Shown here one piece after another: positions 1 to 7,458 of a stretch of 32,898 bases of DNA; the first letter of the stretch is position 1, and each line of letters begins with the position of its first letter. This stretch comes from Candidatus Onthousia faecavium (GTDB lineage Bacteria > Bacillota_I > Bacilli_A > RF39 > UBA660), in the NCBI GenBank assembly GCA_018711135.1, contig DVIS01000055.1, positions 1 to 32,898 on the forward strand, in the 5' to 3' direction. Below the pieces are notes generated by a model, which was not told where the DNA came from, did no database searches, and saw only the letters and a program-made list of their open reading frames with translations. The position numbers were made by a program, and so were the translations under genes.

Positions 1-54
1 AATTATAAGCATACCTACTATTACACCTATAAGTGCTATTAATATATATATCAT
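1..54 (-). CDS. 5' end of a membrane protein gene (partial, runs off the window)
   Basis: Reading leftwards from a start codon at 54, about 18 codons give a hydrophobic segment rich in I, L, V and G (MIYILIALIGVIVGMLII) that looks like an N-terminal membrane anchor. A GGTGAT ribosome binding site lies just upstream at 57-65. A second in-frame ATG at 60 is possible but sits too close to that site. The gene is divergent from the lipoprotein gene. The family cannot be told from so little; single N-terminal anchors like this occur in RNase Y and many small membrane proteins. Confidence 0.45.
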   Translation of the reverse strand, partial: MIYILIALIGVIVGMLII

Positions 55-119
55 TATCATCACCACTTTTATATTCTTGAATCAATGATATCATATTTTG
101 GCTATTTTGTTCAATAACC

Positions 120-149
120 TTGCCGAACAGGTCTATTTAATGATATAAT
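120..149 (+). promoter_or_regulatory. sigma-A promoter of the lipoprotein gene
   Basis: A perfect -10 box TATAAT at 144-149 lies 18 bp downstream of TTGCCG at 120-125. The predicted start of transcription is near 156, about 40 bases before the lipoprotein start codon. Confidence 0.6.
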
Positions 150-197
150 TAATTCATCAATTGATAAATTTTAGTTTGATAAGATGGAGGATTGAAT

Positions 198-812
198 ATG
201 AAAAAAATATTCTTATGGTTGTTATGTGTAAGCTTATTAATAGGCATAACAGGATGTGGTAACAACAAAAAAGTAGCAACAGCAGAAGATTTAGAAAGTG
301 TTAATAATGAAATTATTGCGTACTTTCAAACTAATGGAACTAGTGGCTATGAAAATTATGTTTTTAACTATGTTGATGAAGAAAATAATGTTGTGGTTGT
401 GGGACTATTAGATAATAGTGAAAAAGAACAAGAACGTTTTAAAGAAACTATCGTTGATTCAAACTTAATTAAATTTGTTAAGAGTGAAAAACTTGTACAT
501 GAAAACGATAATCAGAATAGTAAAGACTTAAAGACTTTTATTAGGACTTATGAAATTTTAAATGTTGCAGAGAGTAATGATACAAATTACATATATTTAA
601 CTATAAGACAATTTCAAGGCGAAGAGGTTCAAACTGTTAAAGTAGAAAAAGCTCTATGCCCTGCTATCGAAGAAGGAAAAAATTATGAATTCACTTTAAA
701 ACAAAAGAGAAAACCAGAAGATAACATCTTATCCATATTTAACAATAGTAGTATTGTTTCAATAATAGAAACTGATAAAATAGGTTTAGAGCAAATTCAA
801 GATTCTATTTAA
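198..812 (+). CDS. putative lipoprotein, 204 aa
   Basis: The N-terminus has a charged start (MKK), a hydrophobic core and a lipobox ITGC with Cys20, so it should be lipidated and anchored on the outside of the membrane. The mature part is hydrophilic and acidic, with no family that I recognise. The ATG at 198 was chosen because GGAGG at 186-190 has ideal spacing to it; an in-frame TTG at 192 is too close. It is a single-gene unit with its own promoter and a terminator directly downstream. Function unknown. Confidence 0.8.
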   Translation: MKKIFLWLLCVSLLIGITGCGNNKKVATAEDLESVNNEIIAYFQTNGTSGYENYVFNYVDEENNVVVVGLLDNSEKEQERFKETIVDSNLIKFVKSEKLVHENDNQNSKDLKTFIRTYEILNVAESNDTNYIYLTIRQFQGEEVQTVKVEKALCPAIEEGKNYEFTLKQKRKPEDNILSIFNNSSIVSIIETDKIGLEQIQDSI

Positions 813-835
813 ACATTTTTGTTTTGACTTTAGTA

Positions 836-870
836 AGCTACTTATAACAGAAATAATAAGTAGTTCTTTT
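836..870 (+). terminator. intrinsic terminator after the lipoprotein gene
   Basis: The arms AGCTACTTAT (836-845) and ATAAGTAGTT (856-865) form a 10-bp stem with a 10-base loop, counting one G-U pair, followed by a T-rich run to 870. Confidence 0.7.
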
Positions 871-879
871 CCTATCTAG

Positions 880-888
880 TGGTATAAT
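880..888 (+). promoter_or_regulatory. extended -10 promoter of rarA
   Basis: TGGTATAAT at 880-888 is an extended -10 element (TGnTATAAT). There is no good -35 box, which is usual for this class. It sits 26 bases before the rarA start codon and directly after the preceding terminator. Confidence 0.6.
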
Positions 889-914
889 TTAATTATTAGA
901 AATGAGGTAATAAA

Positions 915-2249
915 ATGGAACAAGCATCATTATTTGAAATACCGATGAATGAGCCCTTAGCTTCAAGAATGAGGCCAACTAATTTAAGTGACTTTGTAGG
1001 ACAAACTCATTTGTTAGAAAAAAATAAACTACTAAGAAAAATTATTGAAAGTGATCATGTTTCATCTATGATTTTTTGGGGGCCTCCTGGGGTAGGAAAA
1101 ACAACTCTAGCACGGATTATTGCCCATGAAACAAAATCAGAATTTATTAATTTCTCAGCTGTTACAGCAGGAATTAAAGAAATAAAAAAAGTCATGGAAG
1201 AAGCTGATGCTAATAAGAAATTAGGAGTAAAAACGATTGTTTTTGTTGATGAAATACATCGTTTTAATAAAGCTCAACAAGATGCTTTTCTTCCATATGT
1301 AGAAAAGGGTTCTATTGTTTTAATCGGAGCTACAACCGAAAACCCTTCTTTTGAAATAAATAACGCGTTACTTTCTAGATGTAGGGTATTTGTGTTAAAA
1401 GAATTATCTAGTGAAGATATTTTAATATTACTAAAAAGAGCCCTTACTGATGATAGAGGTTTTGGTAAGGAAAAAATTGTTATTGAGGAAGATACATTAC
1501 ATTTAATTGCTAATTTTGCTAATGGTGATGCTAGAGCGGCCTTAACTACATTAGACATGATAATCACTAATGCCGCTCTCGATGAAGAAGGAGTAATAAA
1601 AGTAACTAAAGATATTATTGAAGAATGTTTGACTAAGAAAAATTTATTATATGATAAAAATGGTGATGAACATTACAATATAATTTCTGCTCTTCATAAA
1701 TCAATGCGTAATAGTGATCCTGATGCGGCTGTTTATTGGCTTGCCAGAATGTTAGAAGCTGGAGAAGATCCACTTTATGTTGCCAGAAGAATTACAAGAT
1801 TTGCTTCAGAAGATATAGGACTTGCTGATACTAATGCTTTAAATGTAGCAATTAATGTTTATCAAGCTTGCCACTTTATAGGAATGCCGGAATGTAATGT
1901 CCATTTAGCAGAAGCAGTTATTTATATGTCTTTAGCTCCAAAATCTAATGCTTGTTATGTCGCTTATTCTAAAGCCAGCAGTGACGCTAAGAAAATGTTA
2001 GCAGAACCAGTTCCCTTAGTCATTAGAAATGCTCCTACTAAATTAATGGCTGATCTTGATTATGGTAAAGGCTATCAATATGCTCATGATAATAAAGATA
2101 AATTAACAACGATGGACTGTTTGCCTCCATCATTACTTGGTAAAACTTATTATAATCCAAGTGTTCAAGGTAATGAAATTCGTTTTAAACAACGGTTAGA
2201 GCAGATAAAAAATTGGAAAAAGATTCATAAGCAAAAAGATAAAATATGA
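915..2249 (+). CDS. rarA: replication-associated recombination protein A (RarA/MgsA AAA ATPase)
   Basis: A clamp-loader-like AAA+ ATPase that acts at stalled replication forks. The Walker A motif GPPGVGKT is at residues 56-63 and the Walker B motif DEIHRF at 112-117; sensor 1 (GATTENPSF) and an SRC arginine-finger region follow. The C-terminal half carries the family signatures SDPDAAVYWLARML and the tetramerisation region. The length of 444 aa is normal for bacterial RarA/MgsA. The start at 915 follows GAGGT with suitable spacing. It stops with TGA, which shows that TGA is not a sense codon here. It is monocistronic, next to the UvrX-like polymerase. Confidence 0.96.
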   Translation: MEQASLFEIPMNEPLASRMRPTNLSDFVGQTHLLEKNKLLRKIIESDHVSSMIFWGPPGVGKTTLARIIAHETKSEFINFSAVTAGIKEIKKVMEEADANKKLGVKTIVFVDEIHRFNKAQQDAFLPYVEKGSIVLIGATTENPSFEINNALLSRCRVFVLKELSSEDILILLKRALTDDRGFGKEKIVIEEDTLHLIANFANGDARAALTTLDMIITNAALDEEGVIKVTKDIIEECLTKKNLLYDKNGDEHYNIISALHKSMRNSDPDAAVYWLARMLEAGEDPLYVARRITRFASEDIGLADTNALNVAINVYQACHFIGMPECNVHLAEAVIYMSLAPKSNACYVAYSKASSDAKKMLAEPVPLVIRNAPTKLMADLDYGKGYQYAHDNKDKLTTMDCLPPSLLGKTYYNPSVQGNEIRFKQRLEQIKNWKKIHKQKDKI

Positions 2250-2265
2250 AAAAAAGAAAAATGTT

Positions 2266-2303
2266 AAAGTGATTAATGATTAGCAAATTCATATCACTTT
2301 TTT
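2266..2303 (+). terminator. intrinsic terminator after rarA
   Basis: AAAGTGAT (2266-2273) pairs with ATCACTTT (2293-2300) and is followed by more T residues to 2303. The loop is long (19 bases), so the call is moderately sure. Confidence 0.55.
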
Positions 2304-2425
2304 CAAGTGGTTAAAATAGTGCTTTTGAGAGAAATTGCAACAGTTGTTTTATAAGAAAAAACTTAAAATCTGAATTTTTATAATTTATCTTTTTCTGTTA
2401 ATTTTTACCAACTGCCTTTTAACTC

Positions 2426-2454
2426 TTAACAAGAACTTTTGTTCGTGATAAAAT
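2426..2454 (+). promoter_or_regulatory. SOS-controlled promoter with a LexA/DinR box
   Basis: The -35 box TTAACA (2426-2431) and the -10 box TAAAAT (2449-2454) are 17 bp apart. Between them is GAAC-TTTT-GTTC (2433-2444), a perfect palindrome with the GAAC-N4-GTTC core of the Gram-positive LexA (DinR) box. A repressor bound there would block RNA polymerase. It stands directly in front of a Y-family DNA polymerase gene, a classical SOS target. Confidence 0.85.
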
Positions 2455-2472
2455 TATCTTGGTGATGAAAAA

Positions 2473-3966
2473 ATGGAACGAATGTATATATGTATTGATT
2501 TAAAAAGCTTTTATGCATCAGTAGAATGCGTAGAGCGTAATTTAGATCCCTTGAAGACTAATTTGGTGGTAGCTGATCAATCAAGAACTGAAAAAACGAT
2601 CTGTTTAGCAATAAGTCCTGCTTTAAAACAATATGGAATTGGGGGAAGAGCAAGACTATTTGAGGTTATAGAAAAAGTAAAAGAAATTAATAAAGAAAGA
2701 CAAAAGGCAAATAATTATCAACCATTTACCGGCAAATCAATAGACGGTGAAATATTAAAGAAAGATAAAACGAAAGCCTTAGATTTTATTATTGCGCCTC
2801 CAAGAATGGCTCATTATATTGATTATTCTACAAAAATTTATAATATATATTTAAAATACCTTTCAGCTATTGATATCTTTGTGTATTCTATTGATGAGAT
2901 ATTTGCAGATATTACCTCATATTTAAAATATTATCAATTATCTGCTAAAAAGCTTGTTACAAAGATAATAAAAGATGTTTATGATAGTACGGGTATAACA
3001 GCCACAGCTGGCATTGGTACTAATCTTTTTCTAGCTAAAGTTGCCATGGATGTAGTTGCAAAGAAGCAAAATGCCAATGAATATGGGGTAAGAATTGCCG
3101 AACTTAATGAAAAAACTTATCGGGAAGAAATTTGGGAGCATCAGCCCATTACAGATATTTGGAGAGTTGGAAAAGGTATTGCTAGAAACTTAGAAAAATA
3201 CAATATATATACGATGGGAGATCTAGCTGAATGCTCGCTAAAAAATGAAGATTTGCTATATAAGCTTTTTGGAATTAATGCCGAACTTTTAATAGATCAT
3301 GCCTGGGGTTATGAACCCTGTACCCTTGAAATAATTAAATCCTATCGACCTAATTCTAAAAGTATTAGTTCATCTCAAATCCTTCCCTTACCTTATGATT
3401 ATGAAAAAACTAAGTTAATAATTAAAGAAATGGGTGATCTGCTAGCTTTAGATTTAGTGGCAAAAAAGGTAGTAACAAATAAGTTAGTATTAACAATTGG
3501 CTATGATATTTCTAACATAGATAATAAGGAAAAAAATGCATTCAAATTGACAACTGATTACTATGGTCGTGCCATACCAATGCCTGCTCATGGAACAATT
3601 AATTTAGATAAAGAAACATCAGCTTCTAAGATAATTATAGAAGCGATAAGTATGTTATATGAGAAAATAGTGAATCCTAATTTACTAATAAGAAGGATAA
3701 ATATTAGTGCTACTAATTTAGTTAAAGTAGAAGAATATGATAACAAAATAAAATATAAACAATTTGATTTGTTTTCTAGTACGTTAAAACAAAATCAAAA
3801 GATAGAAGATGACTTAAAAAAAGAAAAGGAAGAAAGAAAGTTACAAGAAACTTTATTAGAGCTAAAAGAAAAGTTTGGAAAGAATATGATCTTAAAAGGT
3901 ATGAATTTAGAAGAAGGAGGAACGACAATAATGAGAAATCAGCAAATAGGAGGCCATCATGAATAG
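2473..3966 (+). CDS. Y-family translesion DNA polymerase, UvrX/YqjW (UmuC-like) type
   Basis: An error-prone polymerase for replication past DNA damage. The N-terminus IDLKSFYASVECVER carries the catalytic Asp9 and the aromatic steric-gate region. The second metal site is the SIDE motif at residues 139-142 (Asp141, Glu142). RTEKTICLAISPALK and the GxGRARLFEV region are typical of the YqjW/UvrX branch rather than DinB. Later come the TAGIGTNLFLAKVAMD helix-hairpin region and a little-finger domain. At 497 aa it has a charged, probably flexible tail beyond the usual ~420. The next gene overlaps by 8 bases and encodes the YolD-like partner, the same pairing as yqjW-yqjX of Bacillus. Confidence 0.93.
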   Translation: MERMYICIDLKSFYASVECVERNLDPLKTNLVVADQSRTEKTICLAISPALKQYGIGGRARLFEVIEKVKEINKERQKANNYQPFTGKSIDGEILKKDKTKALDFIIAPPRMAHYIDYSTKIYNIYLKYLSAIDIFVYSIDEIFADITSYLKYYQLSAKKLVTKIIKDVYDSTGITATAGIGTNLFLAKVAMDVVAKKQNANEYGVRIAELNEKTYREEIWEHQPITDIWRVGKGIARNLEKYNIYTMGDLAECSLKNEDLLYKLFGINAELLIDHAWGYEPCTLEIIKSYRPNSKSISSSQILPLPYDYEKTKLIIKEMGDLLALDLVAKKVVTNKLVLTIGYDISNIDNKEKNAFKLTTDYYGRAIPMPAHGTINLDKETSASKIIIEAISMLYEKIVNPNLLIRRINISATNLVKVEEYDNKIKYKQFDLFSSTLKQNQKIEDDLKKEKEERKLQETLLELKEKFGKNMILKGMNLEEGGTTIMRNQQIGGHHE

Positions 3967-4360
3967 ATATAATCGTATTATAAATCTGCCTCACTATGTG
4001 TCCGCTAAAAGACCACGGATGTCTCTTTATAATCGCTCTTCTCAATTCGCTCCTTTTAACGCTTTGACTACTTATGCAGAAAAAATTAGAGAAACTGCTA
4101 GATTAACGGATGAGAAAATAGAATTAAGTGAAGAAGAAAAAGAAATTATAAATAGAGAACTTCTATTTATAAATAAAATTATTCAAACTAAACCTCAAGT
4201 AGTAATTACTTATTTTGTTAAAGATAAGAAAAAAAGTGGGGGACATTATAAAAAAATAACTGGTAATATAAAGAAAATAGATAAAGTATATAATTACATT
4301 ATCTTAACTGATTGTACGAAGATATTTATTGATGATATAATTAGTATAATTAAGTGTTAA
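3959..4360 (+). CDS. YolD-like protein, polymerase partner
   Basis: A 133-aa protein with the YolD-family signature: residues 18-42 hold RPRMSLYNRSSQFAPFNAL followed by a Tyr, and then ETARLTDEKIELSEEEKE. Members of this family are encoded next to UvrX/YqjW polymerases and are thought to play a UmuD-like accessory role. The start overlaps the end of the polymerase gene by 8 bases and uses the AGGAGG at 3950-3955, so the two are translationally coupled and share the SOS promoter. The C-terminal part (VITYFVKDKKKSGGHYKK...) resembles an SH3/Sm-like beta fold, as in longer YolD proteins. Confidence 0.88.
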   Translation: MNRYNRIINLPHYVSAKRPRMSLYNRSSQFAPFNALTTYAEKIRETARLTDEKIELSEEEKEIINRELLFINKIIQTKPQVVITYFVKDKKKSGGHYKKITGNIKKIDKVYNYIILTDCTKIFIDDIISIIKC

Positions 4361-4429
4361 ATAGCAAATGTTAAAAAACTTGGCGTAATTTCTAAAGATG
4401 TTTGGTAGATATATTAAGTAGTTATGACT

Positions 4430-4435
4430 TATAAT
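4430..4435 (+). promoter_or_regulatory. -10 box before the first XRE membrane protein
   Basis: A perfect TATAAT lies 22 bases before the start codon at 4457. I see no convincing -35 box (TTTGGT at 4401-4406 is off-spacing). Confidence 0.4.
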
Positions 4436-4456
4436 ACCTTTTGAAAGGAGAAAAAA

Positions 4457-5017
4457 ATGAATTTAGGAAATAATATTTTAAAATTAAGAAAGGAAAAACA
4501 TCTTTCACAAGAACAATTAGCAGAAAAGATTAATGTAACAAGACAGACAATATCAAACTGGGAACTAGGAGAAACCTCACCTAATCCTACACAGTTAAAA
4601 CAACTATCTAAAGTCTTAAATGTAAGTATTGATGATCTATTAGATAATGATATTAAAGAAATTATTGTGGAAAAGGTATCTAATACCGAGAAATTAGCAG
4701 GAATAATTATTAAGATTCTTAAAGTAATGGGACTATTAATAATCCTATATTTTATTTTTATAATTTTAGCAATTATCTTCTTTACGATTCTCCCAAAAAA
4801 ACAAGTAACAGAAATTCATAATATGGCCGCCGCCACCTGTTCTCTTAATGATAAGATATATGAAATTAAAGTTATTGATGATGAAAGTATAGATTGTAAG
4901 GAGTGTTCAAAAGAAATGATTTCTGATCTAAAAGAGATCGTTGATTTTACTGATATAGAAAATAGTGGAGAAAAAATTGCAGCTTATTTTGAAGAAAATG
5001 GAGGAATGTGCGAATAA
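4457..5017 (+). CDS. XRE-family HTH protein with one membrane segment
   Basis: Residues 5-62 form a Cro/C1-type helix-turn-helix (LRKEKHLSQEQLAEKINVTR, then WELGETSPNPTQL). Residues about 87-112 are one strong transmembrane helix. The C-terminal ~70 residues lie outside the cytoplasm if the HTH is inside, and contain four cysteines, among them a CKEC pair. The domain order suggests a one-component regulator anchored in the membrane that reports an external or redox condition. Its ligand is unknown. The gene has a strong GAAAGGAG ribosome binding site and stands 80 bp ahead of a second gene of the same general design. Confidence 0.82.
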   Translation: MNLGNNILKLRKEKHLSQEQLAEKINVTRQTISNWELGETSPNPTQLKQLSKVLNVSIDDLLDNDIKEIIVEKVSNTEKLAGIIIKILKVMGLLIILYFIFIILAIIFFTILPKKQVTEIHNMAAATCSLNDKIYEIKVIDDESIDCKECSKEMISDLKEIVDFTDIENSGEKIAAYFEENGGMCE

Positions 5018-5046
5018 ACTAACAGTTTAGTTATTAAACTAACAGT
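5015..5046 (+). repeat. paired direct repeat, candidate operator
   Basis: TAAACTAACAGT occurs at 5015-5026 and again at 5035-5046, 20 bp apart (about two helical turns). Between them AGTTTA-GTTAT-TAAACT also forms an inverted repeat. The block lies directly upstream of the promoter at 5050-5078, where an autoregulating HTH protein would bind. This is inferred from position only. Confidence 0.5.
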
Positions 5047-5049
5047 AGA

Positions 5050-5078
5050 TTGTTAAAAGAAAGTTCTCTTGCTATAAT
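5050..5078 (+). promoter_or_regulatory. sigma-A promoter of the HTH/Asp-box gene
   Basis: TTGTTA (5050-5055), 17 bp spacer, TATAAT (5073-5078). It starts directly after the direct-repeat block. Confidence 0.7.
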
Positions 5079-5099
5079 AAAATAAAAGTGAGGGAGATT

Positions 5100-6848
5100 A
5101 TGAATAATAAAAAAATAGGTGAATTTATTGCCCTTCTTCGCAAAGAGAAGGGATTGACACAGATAGAGTTAGCAGAAAAATTATTTGTTACGGATAAAGC
5201 TGTAAGCAAGTGGGAACGAGGTTTAAGTTTGCCTGATATTACGGTGCTTGAAAAGTTAGCATTAGAACTTGATGTTAAAGTAGAAGAAATTTTGCATGGA
5301 GAAAGAGAAAATAAGAAGCAGAAAGAAGAAAGGCAAGTTATAAAAAGGGATCAGAAAAGACAGTTAATCCTAATTGCTTTATTAATATCATTTACTGTAG
5401 TATTAATGGCATTCTTTATTATTTTTGATTATATAAAATATCATCCAAGTATTATTAAAATAGGTAATAATGATTATAAAATAAGCAACTATGTATTAGA
5501 AGAAAAAGGTCTTGAGAAATTACAAAATATCGTAGAAAAGTCAGAGAAGGCAACTGCTGAATATAATGTTTCTTATATGGAGATTGAGGTAAATAAAAAT
5601 GGGAAATTAGAAAACTTTACCTTAACAGTTAATTACTTTGATAATAATATGATATATGTAGGACGAGGCAGTTATACTTATGATGATAAAAACTTAACTT
5701 ATTCATATACAGCAAAAGAAGATGAAAAAACACTTTTAGTTGAGACTTATTCTAAAAATAATAATATTGCTAATATTAGTGAGAAGATAAAAAAAATACC
5801 TCTTAAAGAACAAATTAAACTTAGTGAATTAGATAATTATTATATTTCTTATCGTCCTAATACGACTTTAGAATGGGGAACACCTATCTTTGATGCGAGA
5901 GATAATAAAAAAATAACTACCTTAACAAAAGAAGATTATAATAAAGGTATAGGTGGAAAAAGCGATTCTGGAGTATTCTTTGCTATTAGATTAAATGATG
6001 GAAGTAGTATTGCTTCAGGACAACAATATTTGTATGTATTTGATTCAACATTGGAAGATACTCCTATTAATCCTAATTATATGATGGAAACAGATTATTA
6101 TATCAATAATGGTAAGTTGCAATTTACAAGAGATTATGGAAAAACATATATTGATGCTGATATAACAGAAGAAGACTTAGAAGAAACATTAAATTTTTAT
6201 GGTAGCTTATCACTTGAAGAGAATAGCTGGTTTTTGTCTACTAATAACCTTATTCCTATCGCTTATTTCTACGGTGAAGAACCAGTATTGAAAATTTCTA
6301 ATGATAATGGTAAAACTTGGAGTGAACATAAATTTATAACGAGTTCTGAGACATTAGGAAAAGAAATTACAAGAAGAGTAGTTGGTTTTACCTCCCAAAA
6401 TTTTGGTTATGTTTTATTAGGAACTGATTGGACTATGGGGAGTGGAGAAATTAAAAAATTATACTTTACTTATGATGGTGGTAGTTCTTGGGAGGAAATT
6501 CCTTTACCTTTAAATGGTACCTCACATGTTGTATATGACTTTTGTATGTATGATGAATTGGTAGGAGTTTTAGTCTTAAGAGATACACTTGAAGCGAATT
6601 TTCCTCTTGTCTATTCAACAGTATCAGGTGGTAAAACTTGGAATGAGGTAAGATATAGAGATAGTAATTTACCCGATGAGATAACATTCCTTAGTGATGT
6701 CGATAGGATTGAAAAAGATGGAGATACTTACTATATTAAGATGGGACAGGGAGATAGTGGAACTTTAAAAGCAACTTTTAGAACTGGTGATATGATTAGT
6801 TGGTCTTTTGTAAAGACAAGTGAAGAAAATATTCATACAGTAGGGTGA
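5100..6848 (+). CDS. XRE HTH, membrane helix and extracytoplasmic Asp-box (BNR) domain
   Basis: A 582-aa protein in three parts. Residues 6-62 are a Cro/C1-type HTH (LTQIELAEKLFVTDKAVSKW). Residues 66-88 are a charged linker. Residues 88-109 are a single transmembrane helix. The remaining ~470 residues hold several Asp-box motifs of the sialidase/sortilin type, S/T-x-D-x-G-x-T/S-W: SNDNGKTWSE, TYDGGSSWEE, TVSGGKTWNE and a weaker TRDYGKTY. These mark the turns of beta-propeller blades. No sialidase active-site set is evident, so a binding role is more likely. The ATG at 5100 is preferred over an upstream GTG because the XRE family begins with MNNKKIGEF. The protein could carry a signal from an external ligand to DNA, but that is inference. 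Confidence 0.85.
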   Translation: MNNKKIGEFIALLRKEKGLTQIELAEKLFVTDKAVSKWERGLSLPDITVLEKLALELDVKVEEILHGERENKKQKEERQVIKRDQKRQLILIALLISFTVVLMAFFIIFDYIKYHPSIIKIGNNDYKISNYVLEEKGLEKLQNIVEKSEKATAEYNVSYMEIEVNKNGKLENFTLTVNYFDNNMIYVGRGSYTYDDKNLTYSYTAKEDEKTLLVETYSKNNNIANISEKIKKIPLKEQIKLSELDNYYISYRPNTTLEWGTPIFDARDNKKITTLTKEDYNKGIGGKSDSGVFFAIRLNDGSSIASGQQYLYVFDSTLEDTPINPNYMMETDYYINNGKLQFTRDYGKTYIDADITEEDLEETLNFYGSLSLEENSWFLSTNNLIPIAYFYGEEPVLKISNDNGKTWSEHKFITSSETLGKEITRRVVGFTSQNFGYVLLGTDWTMGSGEIKKLYFTYDGGSSWEEIPLPLNGTSHVVYDFCMYDELVGVLVLRDTLEANFPLVYSTVSGGKTWNEVRYRDSNLPDEITFLSDVDRIEKDGDTYYIKMGQGDSGTLKATFRTGDMISWSFVKTSEENIHTVG

Positions 6849-6947
6849 TACTTACTTGTTAAAATACCTTTAATAAGTTATACTTGATATGGTAGTAAAG
6901 TAATGATAAAAGATAAAGATTAGTTTAATAAGATAGAAGGAGTATTG

Positions 6948-7115
6948 ATGACAGTTCAAGAAGACAAATTAACTAGAACAGGAACGATAATTGTTATTAA
7001 AGATTTAAGTATAAGAGAATATAAATGTCAAAGTTGTGGAAGAGAATTAGATCGAGATATAAATGCAAGTATAAACATCTTATTTGAAGGATTAAAGTTA
7101 CACTATAAAAATTAA
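6948..7115 (+). pseudogene. C-terminal remnant of IS200/IS605-family TnpB (OrfB)
   Basis: A 55-codon frame whose last half is the C-terminal zinc ribbon and RuvC-III region of TnpB: REYKCQSCGRELDRDINASI. It keeps one CxxC pair and the conserved DRDxNAxxNI, in which the Asp is the last RuvC catalytic residue. A full TnpB is about 370-430 aa, so more than 80% of the gene is gone, including the first CxxC pair. By chance or selection, a GAAGGAG ribosome binding site stands before the ATG at 6948. It is a decayed insertion, immediately followed by a hairpin region that looks like the element's right end. Confidence 0.8.
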
Positions 7116-7137
7116 ATAATGGTTAATATTAAAATTA

Positions 7138-7431
7138 ATGAATAAAGAACAAAAAGTACGGCAGCGACTGTCGGAATTTAAGCCTATTGAGAATAGAGGG
7201 TACTCTATCTATGAAGTAGGAAACCTTGGAGGTAACGACAAGGAGCGAAACAAAATTTATTTTGTTTCCTTTACCCAAAAAAATGGTAATTATAGATTAG
7301 TGACTATTTTTAATAAAATATATGCTTTTTCATTTTTGATTTTGTGGTGTTATATATGTATAAGTAAAAAAAGTTATATATCTTTGGTAATTTTAGTACC
7401 AGTTATTTTCTTTGCAATACGTAATTTTTAG
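7138..7431 (+). CDS. doubtful ORF, two hydrophobic segments at its C-terminus
   Basis: A 97-codon open frame without a recognisable ribosome binding site. Its first ~44 codons run through the hairpin region ascribed to the TnpB element, so that part is probably not protein coding. The last ~45 codons encode two hydrophobic stretches (FSFLILWCYICI and SLVILVPVIFFAI) and might be a fragment of a real membrane protein. No family is recognised. I keep it only as a low-confidence call. Confidence 0.25.
   Translation: MNKEQKVRQRLSEFKPIENRGYSIYEVGNLGGNDKERNKIYFVSFTQKNGNYRLVTIFNKIYAFSFLILWCYICISKKSYISLVILVPVIFFAIRNF
7150..7270 (+). ncRNA. candidate omega-RNA / right-end remnant of the TnpB element
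   Basis: Just after the tnpB stop codon there are four hairpins in ~110 bases: CGGCAG/CTGTCG (7159-7173), ATAGAG/CTCTAT with a GGTA tetraloop (7193-7208), CCTTG/CAAGG (7224-7243), and a near-perfect palindrome at 7247-7268. The segment ATGAAGTAGGAAACC (7211-7225) resembles the GAAGCAGGAA stretch that I know from right ends of IS605-type orfB elements. TnpB guide RNAs are encoded exactly here, overlapping or following the 3' end of tnpB. The identity is inferred from position and hairpins; no alignment was made. Confidence 0.5.
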
Positions 7432-7458
7432 AAAAACAGATGAGAATGGAGGATAAAT

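Noticed and set aside
1274-1567. Minus-strand frame inside rarA
   Set aside because: Complement of the AAA domain with no start signal.
5100-6848. Active sialidase
   Set aside because: Asp boxes are present, but the arginine triad, catalytic Tyr/Glu pattern and the RIP motif are not evident, and the protein begins with an HTH.
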